Source of the DNA: Klebsormidium nitens
Lineage: Eukaryota > Streptophyta > Klebsormidiophyceae > Klebsormidiales > Klebsormidiaceae
Direction: 5' to 3'
Assembly (NCBI GenBank): GCA_000708835.1
Contig: DF237207.1
Span: 1 to 64,000 of the forward strand
Length of the DNA stretch: 64,000 nucleotides
Positions 33,613 to 50,773 of the stretch are shown here, one piece after another; positions within the stretch are counted from its first letter, which is position 1; the number at the start of each line of letters is the position of its first letter. The translations under genes and the position numbers were made by a program. The notes under the pieces were generated by a model. That model worked only from the letters and a program-made list of their open reading frames with translations, did no database searches and was not told the origin of the DNA.

Positions 33613-36037
33613 GCGACTGTACAAGAGCGGCTCGGGAGTGCCTCCGTCTGACCACGGGTGCACGAAAGCAAAGGTGCGAGTCATGCGTTGTCGCTCAGCA
33701 GCATGCAGATGGCCGGAAAGTCTTTGCGGATGTGCAGTTTATCTTGGGAGTGAGCATTGAGACACAAGTAAATCCAAAGAAAGAAGCCGGCCAAGTTTGA
33801 TGTCGACGAAATTGACCCAGTCCTGTATTATACTGATGATTAAGAAGGTAGGCTTGCCGATCGCGCTCGTGTATGCAAACACTTACTGTTGGCTTTCACA
33901 GATTTTTGGAATATGCGAGACCAAACATTATTGAGCTTAAAATGAAGGTAGTGACGGAACAGGACTTGATAAGAGTTGCCACGTAAGTAAAAGCCTGAGT
34001 CACGTTAATATAACCAGAAGTTGCGATCGAAGTCCGCGTCTATCAAACCACGCACATGCAATGGGACCAGGCTGCTGCATGCATGAGCTATACCTATGCA
34101 AGCTAGCATGTGTAGGTATCGGACTACGCCTCCGTGGGCATTATGCCGTTGACCATGTGTAGCTCTCACAAGGCACCTATGGGGCATTCTGGCCCGTGAC
34201 GCACCGGTCACGGAAATGTCAGACCGTCGTGACCGGGGTGTCGCGCCGGTCTGTCGGGTAGGTGACACCGGCGTGCCAACGGAGCCTACGATTTATATAG
34301 AACCAGACCTCCAATTCTAAATCCGGCGCTCTTGAGTGGCTTCTACACATGTCCCCGGTAGATGACATGCTGGCACTTCTTGGGTACTTAATCAATGCAC
34401 TGAATATTGCGCAGCACATAGGCTGTATCGCAGATTTCACCAAGTACCCAACATTGTTTTTGGAGCGTTTGGAATCGACCTCAAACTGTGCGACGCGTGG
34501 CTGTCAGAACATCAAACTCAATGATTGACAGTTGTTGCTCCCTGAGATCGTACGGTGAACGGCAATCTTATTCACGATCCGACGGCAACTCACAAAATTC
34601 AATCTCTCACCGTACAAGTGCCGTACACACCCAGTGCAGTGCACAGTGCACAGTGCACACCACGGTACCTACATATTGAGTACCGTAGACCGTAAACCGC
34701 GACTCAGATAACAACCGACCATGAGGAGCTTTCAGAGTGTCGCGCTTTGATCGCCTCCGCCGCCATTCCTGAAGATCAAACTTGAGCATAATGAACTTTC
34801 ATCTCATTACGAATTTTGCTATGAACTCTTTTGCATCTATGCTTATTCTCTTCTAGTAGAAGGTCCAGAATTTTAGAGCATGTGTATCGGTTAAGAATTG
34901 AGCCAGATATGTGTTCCTAGGTGCCTTGCTCATTTTAGGGTTTTGAAGTATAAAATGTGACCCAACTGCTTGCGTAGCTGACACTGAAATTAAAAGTGTG
35001 GACACCCGGTCACTTCGCCGCGACCAATCGGTCACGGGCCGTGACACGGATGCCCTGCAATCGACGTGAACCGCGTCACCGGTACCGACGGTACTCTCAC
35101 AAGTACTGACCGGTTCGACGGTGAAGCGTAACAGCTGGTTTTGCACCCTAGGTGGCTTGTGCTTAGCTTTCACGAAAACGCCGTAGCCACATGGGCCCTA
35201 TAGGTCCATGGCAAACAAGGAATTCCGACGAGCATGTTGAACGCCTAGCTACCCGAATAAGTTCAGATTTGCATCGTTAGTCGATCATACGTAGTGACGT
35301 GAGCTTGCGCAAACCGAGTCAAGAGGCTTCGATCGCTTCATGACAGCTTGCGTCCCCAGATATGTTTGAAAGGATGCGCTTTGGAATCTAAGAAACCTGT
35401 ATCTTAGATGGTTGAAGAACATAGTTATATCAAGTTGCTGATCTGTTCCACCACGACGGTTGCCAGAATTGACAACTGTTCTGTTGTTAAACACGCCGCA
35501 TGCACATGGGGCGGCTAGCGTCTCAAGGTTTTGCTTATATGTCTGGCTGCATCCGCAGAGCTGGCGCGCTCCTTGTCACATGTCAGGAAAGCGGATGCAT
35601 CGTGCATCTATGTATGGATGGTTTTGAGATTTTGTTCGTGGTATGGTACACGTATAGGTTGCAGCGTTATGATTCGTAAGACCTGATATGGCTGGAATCG
35701 GCTTCGATTCGATCGTATTGATCTCAGCTACTAAAGCTAAACTTGCATTCGACAACGTTTGCCCAGCTAGCGCATATCATTGTTCCGATTGACTTCCACG
35801 CACATGCATTTTTCGCATAGGAAGGTATTTTAACACCAATGGTCGAATCAATGTGCGTCAAAGTTGACCATTCGATCGACGCCATGCGCTTTCTCAACAG
35901 ATGCAGAGACTGACATGTCCATGCGGTATAGTCCTACCGTAGGAGCAATTCCACTGCCTTGAAATTTGTATGTGTTGTCTGCGAAAACCTGGGGGGGTCG
36001 TTTTGTGATGTATAGGAGCCGCCACGAGATTGAGATG
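33613..36037. other. gene-free region with short repeats
   Basis: 2.4 kb without a supported gene. It should hold the LAP 3' UTR. Short GTGCA(C) repeats lie at about 34632-34658. Two blocks are rich in GACCGG/CCGGTC words (about 34190-34260 and 35005-35120). These could be edges of old mobile elements, but no terminal repeats or coding remnants were found. Confidence 0.45.
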
Positions 36038-37983
36038 TCAGAAGGACATTGGGTTTTTAAACGAGCTACAATTCTGCCCTTTGTCGTCTCGGCGCAGTCC
36101 CCAGCCTAATTCGAACAAAAGGCCTAGGCCGATGAGGTTACCCGGTTGAAGCTCTGCTGGGGTTGGGCTCACCAAGTATGGCTCGCCCTTGATGACCACG
36201 AAGTCTTTTCCGCTCGTGGAAGCCTTGATCCGATCGTGTTCCAACAGGAGTCTGTACAACCTGCCAGTGGCACGAAGCTCCGCTCCAACTTCGATACGGA
36301 CTTTTCGCAAGTGCACGGAAGCCAAACGGCAGATTATCCTGGATAGAGTCGCATCATCGGAGGACCCCGATCATCCAGGAGCACTTGAAGCGTGAGTTCC
36401 CTAGCATCCGTTGTCAGCTCCACTAGCAAGCATTGATTGTCTGCTTACAGAGTACCCACAAGCTTCTAAAATTGCAAATCGAGCGTTGCAGAAAGAAGTT
36501 TCCTGGCTCACTTATGAGACAGGTACAGCGGCTTCGGAGCCCCGCTGGCAAGAAACGCGGAGAAGGGCAGGAACCTCTCGTCATCCACTTTGAAGCAAGT
36601 CCGGAGGATGATGCGGTGACGCTCATGGCCCTGAGGATCGAACGCTTGCCACACAGGAACGTCCGTGAGCACATAATCGCCGGGGTGCTCCAACTCGTCT
36701 GTGTAGCAATCTGGGTAGTCGGACTGTTGGAGCGGCGGATTGACATTGGCCGACTGCAAACGAACAGGACAGGAACTAATAGGCTGCCATTGTGGCAGAA
36801 ATAGTTAGAAGCTCTCTGGATGTGAGATGCATCGGAGATAGGGCAAACGAGCGGGTTGGTCAAGCGAGCAAAAGTGCATCAAAGGAAAGGGCACGTAACA
36901 AGAAGAGCAATGCCAGGATCTGCTTTATCATGTGAACAAAGTTGCGCACGATTTTATCACGAGAAGCTCTCTTGAGGTTGTACTAAGCGTGGCTCCTTGG
37001 GACAAACTTTTGACAGCGATCCCGTAAAATCACCAGGGGTAGATACAGGCAGGTCTCCAATGACAATAGCAGCGCTCCTTACGCTGGCCAAGCGCTGCCG
37101 CTGCAGGTTGAGCATGTAGCTGCCGCTTGCCTTCAAATGCTGCGGCAACTTGTCCTCGGGGTACTCGCGCTCCAGTAACAGGGAAGCTGGCTCAGCCTGT
37201 ATACACGACAGCTTGTCAACCAGCAGTGATCCTTTCGATCTGCGGACTGTGTGCACTGCTTGTCCATGTAAGCTTCGACATGTCTTTCAGTGCGCCGCCG
37301 AGAGTTCTTAAAACATGATCGTCCTAAAATGACTACTGATGACAGGAACCTTTTCTAGATCGAACGGACTTGAACAAAACCATGCGGATGGACTTTCGTA
37401 GCAACACCGTCCAACACAGGATTGAAATGTTTTTCGTCTGCTTCACTTCCTTGCAGATTTGCAGCATCGCCAGCATTGCCAGCAGGGCCCGTGCCAGACT
37501 ACATATACATATGCCAATCTCTTGAGAGTTTTGCTGGGCTTAATTCAAGCACACCCTGTTCCATGCGCTCCAGATTCTTGATCCAGAGGTTTGCAGAGAT
37601 TGCGTATTCAGGGACCCAATTACTTATCATCAAAGGCACACAAATTGCACATGTTGCAACCCCCTGCTGTAAAGCAAAGGGGTACATATACGAGCTCAGT
37701 GAAGGTTTCCGAAGAAATTCAATCTGCTGCAGGTCGAAGACCAGCACCAGACTCAGGAGTAGAAATTCGTACAGACAAGGCAAACCTGGTTGTAGTTATT
37801 CCTGTACTGGGCCATCTTCACAAGCCCTGGTACGGTCCTCTGAGAGGAATGAGCGCCGCGCTTCGCACTTGCCGACACACAGAAACTGGCAAACTGTCTG
37901 AACATTGTCGCCTGCGCCGTCCAGATGTGTTTAGTGGTGGCTCCACGAGTTGTCAAATGAGCGAGCCTGCTAGCGCTTTTCAT
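36038..37983 (-). CDS. orphan protein with possible retropepsin-like domain
   Basis: Not recognised with confidence. A six-exon minus-strand model (37983-37786, 37723-37692, 37498-37447, 37196-37083, 36753-36512, 36338-36038) closes in phase to 312 residues with GT-AG introns. The N terminus (MKSASRLAHLTTRGATTKH) is basic, Ser/Thr-rich and lacks acids for about 40 residues, like a mitochondrial or plastid presequence. A hydrophobic Ala/Leu helix follows (LARALLAMLAMLQ). Residues 195-285 resemble the order of elements in retroviral-type aspartic proteases: PFSAFLASGAPKPLYLSHK (Asp-Thr/Ser-Gly-Ala-like turn and following strand) and later NLIGLGLLFE (compare the xxLGxDFL element). Ala201 would replace the catalytic Asp, so the domain would be inactive. 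The first three exons are the least certain; the last two, joined K213, are the best supported. Transposon origin is not excluded. Confidence 0.4.
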
Positions 37984-39193
37984 GATGAAGATCTTTCTGA
38001 TTTTCAAAAGGTTGCAAGCCTTAGCGACTAGTAACATAACAGAAACCAGACACGGCGCGCGCCGCCCGGCCGCCGGCGCGATCCAACTCAGGGTTTCAGC
38101 CAGGGTTTACTAAGTACTCACGCATGCGCAGTGCATGGCGGGCGGCCGCCATAACCGCCATAACTGCGCGCGCCCCAGATCCGCCACAGCCGCCCGCTGG
38201 ACGGACCGATGGGTGATCATGGTCCCGGGCCGAGTCCGGCCACGCGGCGGGTCCAGCTCGCTTTCTGTCGTTGTACCAACGGATCAATGGATAAAAGGGA
38301 AAAGGTCGTGCCAGTCCTGCGTGTGTTGGATGATTGATGGTCACTTGATGACCACGCTTGTTGATCATGACTGCGCGACTTCCTCAGGAGTGCAAGGCAA
38401 GAAATCTTGCGACGGCAGGTCATCAGGATATTTGCCTGCCAGTGACGCCTGGTCCAACGCGGCGGCTATATGTGATCATAGACATGTTGCGTACGTCATG
38501 CCGGGGTAATATTGAGATGCAATTATATATATCATTTCCTTCGCAGGTCACCCTAATCCTTTGGAAGGCCGGGCGCCCGCGCAAATGGCACGACAGGGTT
38601 TGGAGCTACAAATGTTCGCATAATTCAGCTACAACAACGCGGCTATACGAGATGCGTGCACTGAGCTAGCTCGATGAAGGGACGTACTCTGATTTGTCAA
38701 GAGAAGAGTGCAGAAAGACACTTGCAGTGGTATATGGAAAGTAGAACGTAATGGCGTAAGGAACTGGAGTAGCAATGACCTCCTCTTATAAGATGTTGTG
38801 CATTAGCTGATGAAAATAACCTGATGAACGGTGCCCATGATAGTCGTACATGATTGATGTTGGCTGTACATAACGGTGTTTGCACGGCTTTGATTTGTGG
38901 TGAAGTTGTGTCGCGCATGCAAGGCTCAGCTTGCAACGACGCTTGATCCGTGATAGTTATCACCTTCAGACGTGTGATACATAGTGAGACTACGGGGCAT
39001 TAGGGGCCAACATGCCTCAAAAGCTGCTAGACGATGGCACTCAGTCGCAGCACTCAATGCTTGATGCATTTCTGCATATCGCGTGTCTCGACCCTTGGAA
39101 TTAAGAAGAGCTATCCCTACTCTTCCGGATCAGAAGCAAGCGCCCGGGCGTTGATTGTTTGAGCAGATGGGTTAGGTCTGAGTCTGAACAATA
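37984..39193. other. spacer between the orphan gene and NSF
   Basis: No supported gene. The first 70 bases upstream of the orphan start are very GC-rich (GCGCGCC/CCGGCCG words, about 38052-38090), consistent with a promoter edge. The rest should include the NSF 3' UTR; no TGTAA signal was seen near its stop. Confidence 0.4.
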
Positions 39194-44745
<5,552 letters not shown>

Positions 44746-45701
44746 GACGGTGTCAGGGGAGTTCCACATCACTTCAATTGTGTGGAGAACTGTGAACCTC
44801 ACGAGCTTCTAGCTAGTCGTTCCACCTGCTCCAACTGCTGAAAAGAAGTCTCCTGTGATGACGCTTTCAGCTTGAAGATGCAGTAGAAGGGAATGGCAAA
44901 GGAGAAGGTCCCCTATAGTGAAAGAGGCTTACTTCAGCCTTCAGGGCTGCCCGTTCATTGAAGACGATCAACAAAGAAGAGCTAGGACTCGAACCCCTAA
45001 TTTTCCTACAGGCGCACTCGAGGAACTTGAGCCGTCCGTTGATCACTGCCGTATATGAACGGATGGAAAGGTCTGACTATCGAACCACAGATTGGAAAGG
45101 TGACAATCGGACGGTCAAATTGAGGGTGACACGTGGAGATCGAAGAACTCCTGTCTGATGCAGGGGCATTTACTTTCTGATAAGGACGGGATTTTGTTTT
45201 GAGCCAAAGTGTACATACCATGGTACATACAAACAGGGAATCAGCTGCACACATCATCATCAGCAGCCAGCTGTGGTACTTGCTACTCAGGCTGCTTCTG
45301 TACCAGTACCTACATAGTACACAGCCAGAGCTGGAGGGGAGCTCAGTGGAAAGACTGGAGAGGCGTACTTGAGTACCGTGGAAGGCACACCGCATGCGAG
45401 TCCATCCGGAGACACGTAGGTACGACTTCAGCATCTCTTTTCAGGAGGGCGGTCCGCATGCAGACCCCCGCACCGTGAGCCTACCGGTATTGCAACTTTA
45501 CTGCTATCCCTCCCACATTTGTTGGTAGGTAATCCAGGTTAGCTGCAAGCCACCAATCCTTCCTCGCAAGGAGACAGATTCACTGCAGCAGCAGGAGGCA
45601 TAGGGTTCTTGTTGGAGTGCGTTTCTGCTGAATTTCAATTCTTGTCATCTATCTTCAGCAATATTTGAAGCTTCACGTGGGTGATACCTTTGCCTAGCAG
45701 A
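44746..45701. other. divergent intergenic region, NSF / dehydrogenase
   Basis: 956 bases between divergent starts, presumably both promoters. No gene seen. GGACGG/CCGTCC words occur as short inverted copies (about 45031-45070 and 45108-45116). A GGTTCGAGTCC-like word on the minus strand near 44985-44998 resembles a tRNA B box but no tRNA folds around it. Confidence 0.4.
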
Positions 45702-48700
45702 ATGGCCAGCAGTGACTTGCCCTCGAGGACGGTGAAGCCAAAGCATGACGAGAGCCGCACGATGAAGGCAATTGCGTGGATGGGCAAGAAGAGCGTGCAT
45801 GTGTCGGACAAGCCGGTGCCGCTGATCACTGACCCGGTGGGGGGGCCACACTATGGGCATATTGCCCGGATGTCCAGTACTGTTGCTTCACACATGGACT
45901 ATGCTTGCTTCCCACTTTTTCACGCAGACCTCATCAGGTTTACTGATTAGCCATTTCTTGTTCAGTTGCTTCTGAAGGTGCTTCAAGCACCGTACGGCAA
46001 GCCACTGCTTGAGTGGCACAAGCGTGTCAATCAGCTCTGGACGCACGCACGCTTGCCTCAGGATATTGTGCAGCCATTTGCACGTTTGGTTTTGAATCTG
46101 GTTAGAGTGGCACAGTGCATGCACCTGTTTTACCAAAGATAGAGATGGCTTTGATCAAATGTGATTGTAGTCTGTGGTCCACCTTTATTGGGTGAAGCCC
46201 TGGTGCCTTCTCATCCTCACATGCATGTGCCCTCTTGTCTCAGTTTCCTGTTCTCTGACTGTGACTTGGTGGTTGTGCCACCTGCTGCAGCACGACGCCA
46301 TCATCAAGGTGACGGCCACCGCCATCTGCGGCTCTGACCTGCACATCTTTGTCAACGCCATGCCCGGTATGACCAAGGGCGACATCCTGGGGCACGAGTT
46401 CATGGGCATCGTCCAGGAGGTCGGGCCGGAGGTGAGCACACCCCACTGCAGCACACGCCAGACCAAAGCTGTGTGTGCAGGGTTAGAAGCTGTAGTAAGT
46501 CTTCAGGTGTAAGATTCATATGCACGGCTGACGTCTTGTGAATGTGTTTGTTTTTTTGTGAAATTCCTTTATCAGCCGTCTTGGAGGAGTTTTCTGATGG
46601 GCGTCTGAATCATTCAGATGGAGCACCCGGCAAACTAGCTGGGCGGGTCTGCCAATACTTGCTGTATGGAGGGCATATTGACTGTCTCCTCTTGGATTGC
46701 AGGTGACCAAATTCAAGCCCGGTGACAAGGTGGTGGCCTGTTTCGACTTGGGCTGTGGGCAGTGCTTCTACTGCAAGCGCGGCCTGTGGAGCTGTTGTCA
46801 GGTGACCAACTCCAATCGCTTTACCGCTCATTGTGTTTAGACACCTGTCCCACTCTCACTTGGCCCTTCGTTAGATTGTGATTTCCTCTCTACTTTCAGT
46901 CTCTCTTTTTGACGTTATACTCTTCTTCTTCAATTTAACTCTCTTAGCAATCTTACCTCTCTGCTCTTCTAGGTCACCAATCCTAGCAAGGAGCAGGAGG
47001 CGATGTATGGTGACCGGACAGCTGGCATGCACGGCTACTCTGCCATGACGGGAGCTTATGAGGGCGGGCAGGCGAGTCGACTGTCTGTTTCGGAGCTGGA
47101 CGCTGTCTCTTTGCTGTGACAGCAAATGCCTCTTGTCCTGATGATCTGTAGCCTTCAAGACTTGACAATGTTGACCGTAAGACATCCTTACTATAACGTT
47201 TTTAGTCACACACTATCACACGTGTTAGCAGAATGTTGGTTGCTGGGCGTCATGATGAAGGCATAAGGTGCTGTGCTCATGCTGCTTTCTTGTTTGCAGG
47301 CGGAATATGCAAGAGTCATTTTCGGTAAGTGTCCCTTGCAATCTGTGTGTGACAGACGTCAACGAATGCTTACCGTAGCACTCTTGCTGCGATCTACTGC
47401 ACTTGCCCTTTTGAAGCTCAAAGTCTTTAACTTGGAGCATTCCCTGCGTCTTAAGTTTGCTTTGTCGGGTTCTGGTCAGCACAGAGTCCAGCAACCCTGC
47501 TCTTATTCCAATTTTCAATGTCGGACTGCGTATCTTAAATTCCGCTACGTAGAGAGTAGAAGACCATCCAGGTTCCGGCCTTTTGGTACTGCTTGCTGCG
47601 GCGTCCTTCGAGCTGGGACGAGGGGCTCACTCCAGTCTTTTGGCTTGCTGTGCAGCTGACGTGAACCTGCTCAAGGTCCCCAACGACGCCGCCGACGAGA
47701 AGTACCTGTTCCTGTCCGACATCCTGCCCACCGCGTGGCACGCCACCGAGCTGGGGGAAGTCAGCGAGGGGGACACCGTCGCCATTTGGGGCGCAGGCCC
47801 GGGTGAGCAAAGCACACTCGGCTGAGACGGACCTCCTCAATGTGAATCAGTTCCACTTCATAGTCGCCTTTCCTGCGCTCTTCTTATTTCCCTGCTGATA
47901 TGCGCCTCCATAAATGGGGCAATCATCACCGGCCTCCGTGAAGCCCGGAGCTCGTGCGTCGCCAGAGCGGAGCTCTTAAGAGGAGCCTTTTGGTTCAAGA
48001 GTGACCATTGTTCCTTCTCGTGCTGCGCAGTGGGCATCCTGGCGGCGCACTGCGCTGCTGCCCGCGGCGCGAAGCGCATCATCATGGTCGACAACCAGAC
48101 GTACCGCCTCGACTTCGCCACGAGCAAGATTCCGGGGCTGGAGACGGTCAACTTCGGCGAGAAGAAGGTGATGGAGACGCTCAAGGAGATGACGGGCGGC
48201 CACGGCCCCGACGTGGCCATCGAGGCGGTGGGCTTCCACTACTGCAAGAGCTGGACGCACGCCATCGAGACCGCGCTCATGCTCGAGACCGACCCCTCCG
48301 AGATGCTCAACGAGATGATCGTCTCCGTGCGCAAGGTGAGGCCCCGATCTGGTCACCAGGACTTCGGACGACGAAGCTCCCCTTGCGCTCTTGGTGATCG
48401 ACTTGTCTGCTGCTCGGTTCGACTCGATCTTGAGTCGCAGGAATTCCTGCTGAGTACTCGTGGACGCTGAGATTGTCCGCAGCTTCTCGGCTTGTCCACG
48501 GAGTTGTCTGCAGCACCCCTGCACGGAGTCTCTGTATCGCTGCTAAGTCCCAAAAAAGGAGAGTGTCGATAGCGAAGGGCTAAGCGTGGGGGAAGGGAAG
48601 GGGGCGAGGTCGGAGGGGGGGAGGGGAAGGATGAGAGGAGGCGGGGAGTTCTTCCGGACGGTAAGTAGACCGTCAAATTTGGGTGGAGCAGATTGTTATC

Positions 48701-49473
48701 TTTTCTGAACACCCTATTTCGTCTGTGATACTGACCACGTCAGTTGTCAGGGCATCTTCAAGGCGTTCCTTTCTGTGCCTCTGGCCCACTGAGGATCAGC
48801 TGGCCGGTCGTCCGGTGATCCCTAGTGACTTTGAGACGAGATGCTTCCGCAACACTGGGGCCCGCAATCAACTTGGACTGGCTTGTGCAGGGCGGTCGCA
48901 TCTCCATCGTGGGAGTGTACGCAGGCTTCACGGTAAGCCCTTCCCCAGCACTCTTGTTATCAGAACCCTCGCCGGGCCGGCACGAGCAACACGTGCTTTT
49001 GCTGCCAGTCCTGAACATGCCAAAAGCACGCTGCGAAAGCTGTTGATTTCAAGGAAACTTGTTTTGCGTCAATTGTCTCGCATCATCTGAAGAGCTGTCG
49101 GAAAGCAGGACATTTCTGGCACGCTCAAAGAGCCCCGCCTTCCCTTATTCTGTAGTTTAGAGCGGTTGTGAAATGTATATCACGGCCTGCCTCCAGTTTG
49201 AAACGTTCAATCCTGCTTTCGTGGCAGAACCACTTCAACATCGGCGCGTTCATGGAGAAGCAGCTGACGATGCGCGGCGGGCAGACGCCGGTGCAGAAGT
49301 ACTGGCACGACCTGAAGACGCTGATCGACAAGGGCGTGCTGGACCCCACCATGGTGCTCACGCACACGCTGCCGCTGGACCAGGGGCCCGAGGGCTACAA
49401 GATCTTCAACGACAAGACCGACGGCTGCGTCAAGGTCGTGCTCAAGCCGCAACTCATGGCTGCCGGCGCATAG
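45702..49473 (+). CDS. zinc-dependent alcohol/formaldehyde dehydrogenase-like protein
   Basis: Medium-chain zinc dehydrogenase, closest in pattern to glutathione-independent formaldehyde dehydrogenases; the real substrate is unknown. Nine exons (45702-45836, 46291-46431, 46703-46801, 46973-47071, 47300-47324, 47656-47802, 48031-48335, 48891-48932, 49228-49473) give 412 residues. Catalytic zinc site: Cys58 (TAICGSDLH) and the GHE of GHEFMG (79-81). Structural zinc: Cys110, Cys113, Cys116 and Cys124 in [23 protein letters not shown](P) loop WGAGPVGI near 216. The C-terminal part has [14 protein letters not shown] and [10 protein letters not shown]. Exon 5 is only 25 bases, and the intron before it starts with GC, not GT. 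A TGTAA signal lies at 49586-49590. No targeting leader is obvious, so a cytosolic enzyme is likely. Confidence 0.9.
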
Positions 49474-50773
49474 ACGATCAACGACCACGAGAACGGGCAG
49501 GGCCTTAAAATGAAATGCCCCAAGATATAGCTGCACCACACTTGTGCTTATAGATACCACCGTAGAGGCTCGTTGGCAGAACTTTTGTAACTTATGTGCC
49601 AGAGCGGCTAGTCATGTCGGATGGAAATGTATCATATGGACAATTTTGTGTAGAACTTCAAATCGTACGTAGCACTCATAGTCGCCCCTGAGCAGAGAAA
49701 ACTCCGAGCTAAGACTCTCGATCGCTTAGTTGTGAGAGCCTCGTAAAAGACTTGAGAAACCTGTGAATCTAATCAACTGAGGGTTTTCTGCGCCCGGCAA
49801 CTTGCTGCTGGTAGTTATTGTACTGAAAGAAGTTGCGCCCCGTTCGTCTCGGGAAACTCCGCATGCAAAGCACTGCATCTTATTGGGGCAACTTGATTGT
49901 ATGTGAACCGCTGAGCCTCTGCACATATTAATTCTGGGGCGCGCTCATTCTGACGTGTGCTTAGCAACGTTTACTGACAGACACCCGGGCTTAGCTCCAT
50001 GAGATAGACTTACATGTTATCACACCAGTGAAACCTAGTATATCCTAGTATAACTCATTAGCGCTGAATATGATCGTAGGATTTCACATGTAAAATTCAT
50101 TTTTGCCCAATCTTTGGCGGCCGGCCCCAGGGCCGTACGGTCATGAATCATCAATTCGATTCTAACACAGTCGTCTATCGAGTACTATATACGGATTGCA
50201 GCTTAAAATCATTGCTTATGTCAACGCCCGACTCCGCTCAATTGTATCAGTAGCTCGATCAGAACTTGGAGTGATTGCGTTTCACACATCTCGAATGAAT
50301 GCCAGATCGACCCTGAACATAAGACGGGCAGCCTGGCGCAATTTAGGCGGGACCCGCCTACCAGTGTATACAAACGGGCCTCGAACGCATTGCACACAAA
50401 TCGTGCAAGCTCCTGTGCCGAAAGATTTTAGGCAGATAGCCTTGTCCGGTCAGGGAGTACCACTTGATCCATTTCCTCATCACACGTCATCTTGGCCATT
50501 CGCCAATTCCTGCCTGTGCGTGCCAGCTTTTTCTCTTGAGAAAAAGACCAGGTAACGTGTATCTAAAATGATCTCGCGTAATCAATGGGCACCTGCTAAA
50601 TGGCATGCCGGAGATTCAGGAGGCTCCTTCGTGTCCGTCGACACGACTCCCAACTCCATGTACTTTTTGCAATCGGCGGGGCGAACCAAGCGTTGTGCTC
50701 AGGGCCGCTAGCGGCACACTGCCCCCACCGTTGAATGCTCGTGCGTGCAATCTGTATAGTACAGTCTCAGCAT
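49474..50773. other. convergent 3' region, dehydrogenase / MATE
   Basis: 1.3 kb without a supported gene. It includes TGTAA at 49586-49590, about 113 bases after the dehydrogenase stop, a likely poly(A) signal. The remainder is AT-rich and shows no repeat or RNA gene that I can support. Confidence 0.45.

Noticed and set aside
36423-36863. 147-codon minus-strand frame overlapping exon 5 of the orphan gene
   Set aside because: It is an alternative register of the same DNA; the other register gives a phase-consistent exon with splice sites on both sides.
44960-45040. tRNA-like word GGTTCGAGTCC on the minus strand
   Set aside because: A B-box-like sequence is present, but the T stem does not pair fully and no acceptor or anticodon arm fits.
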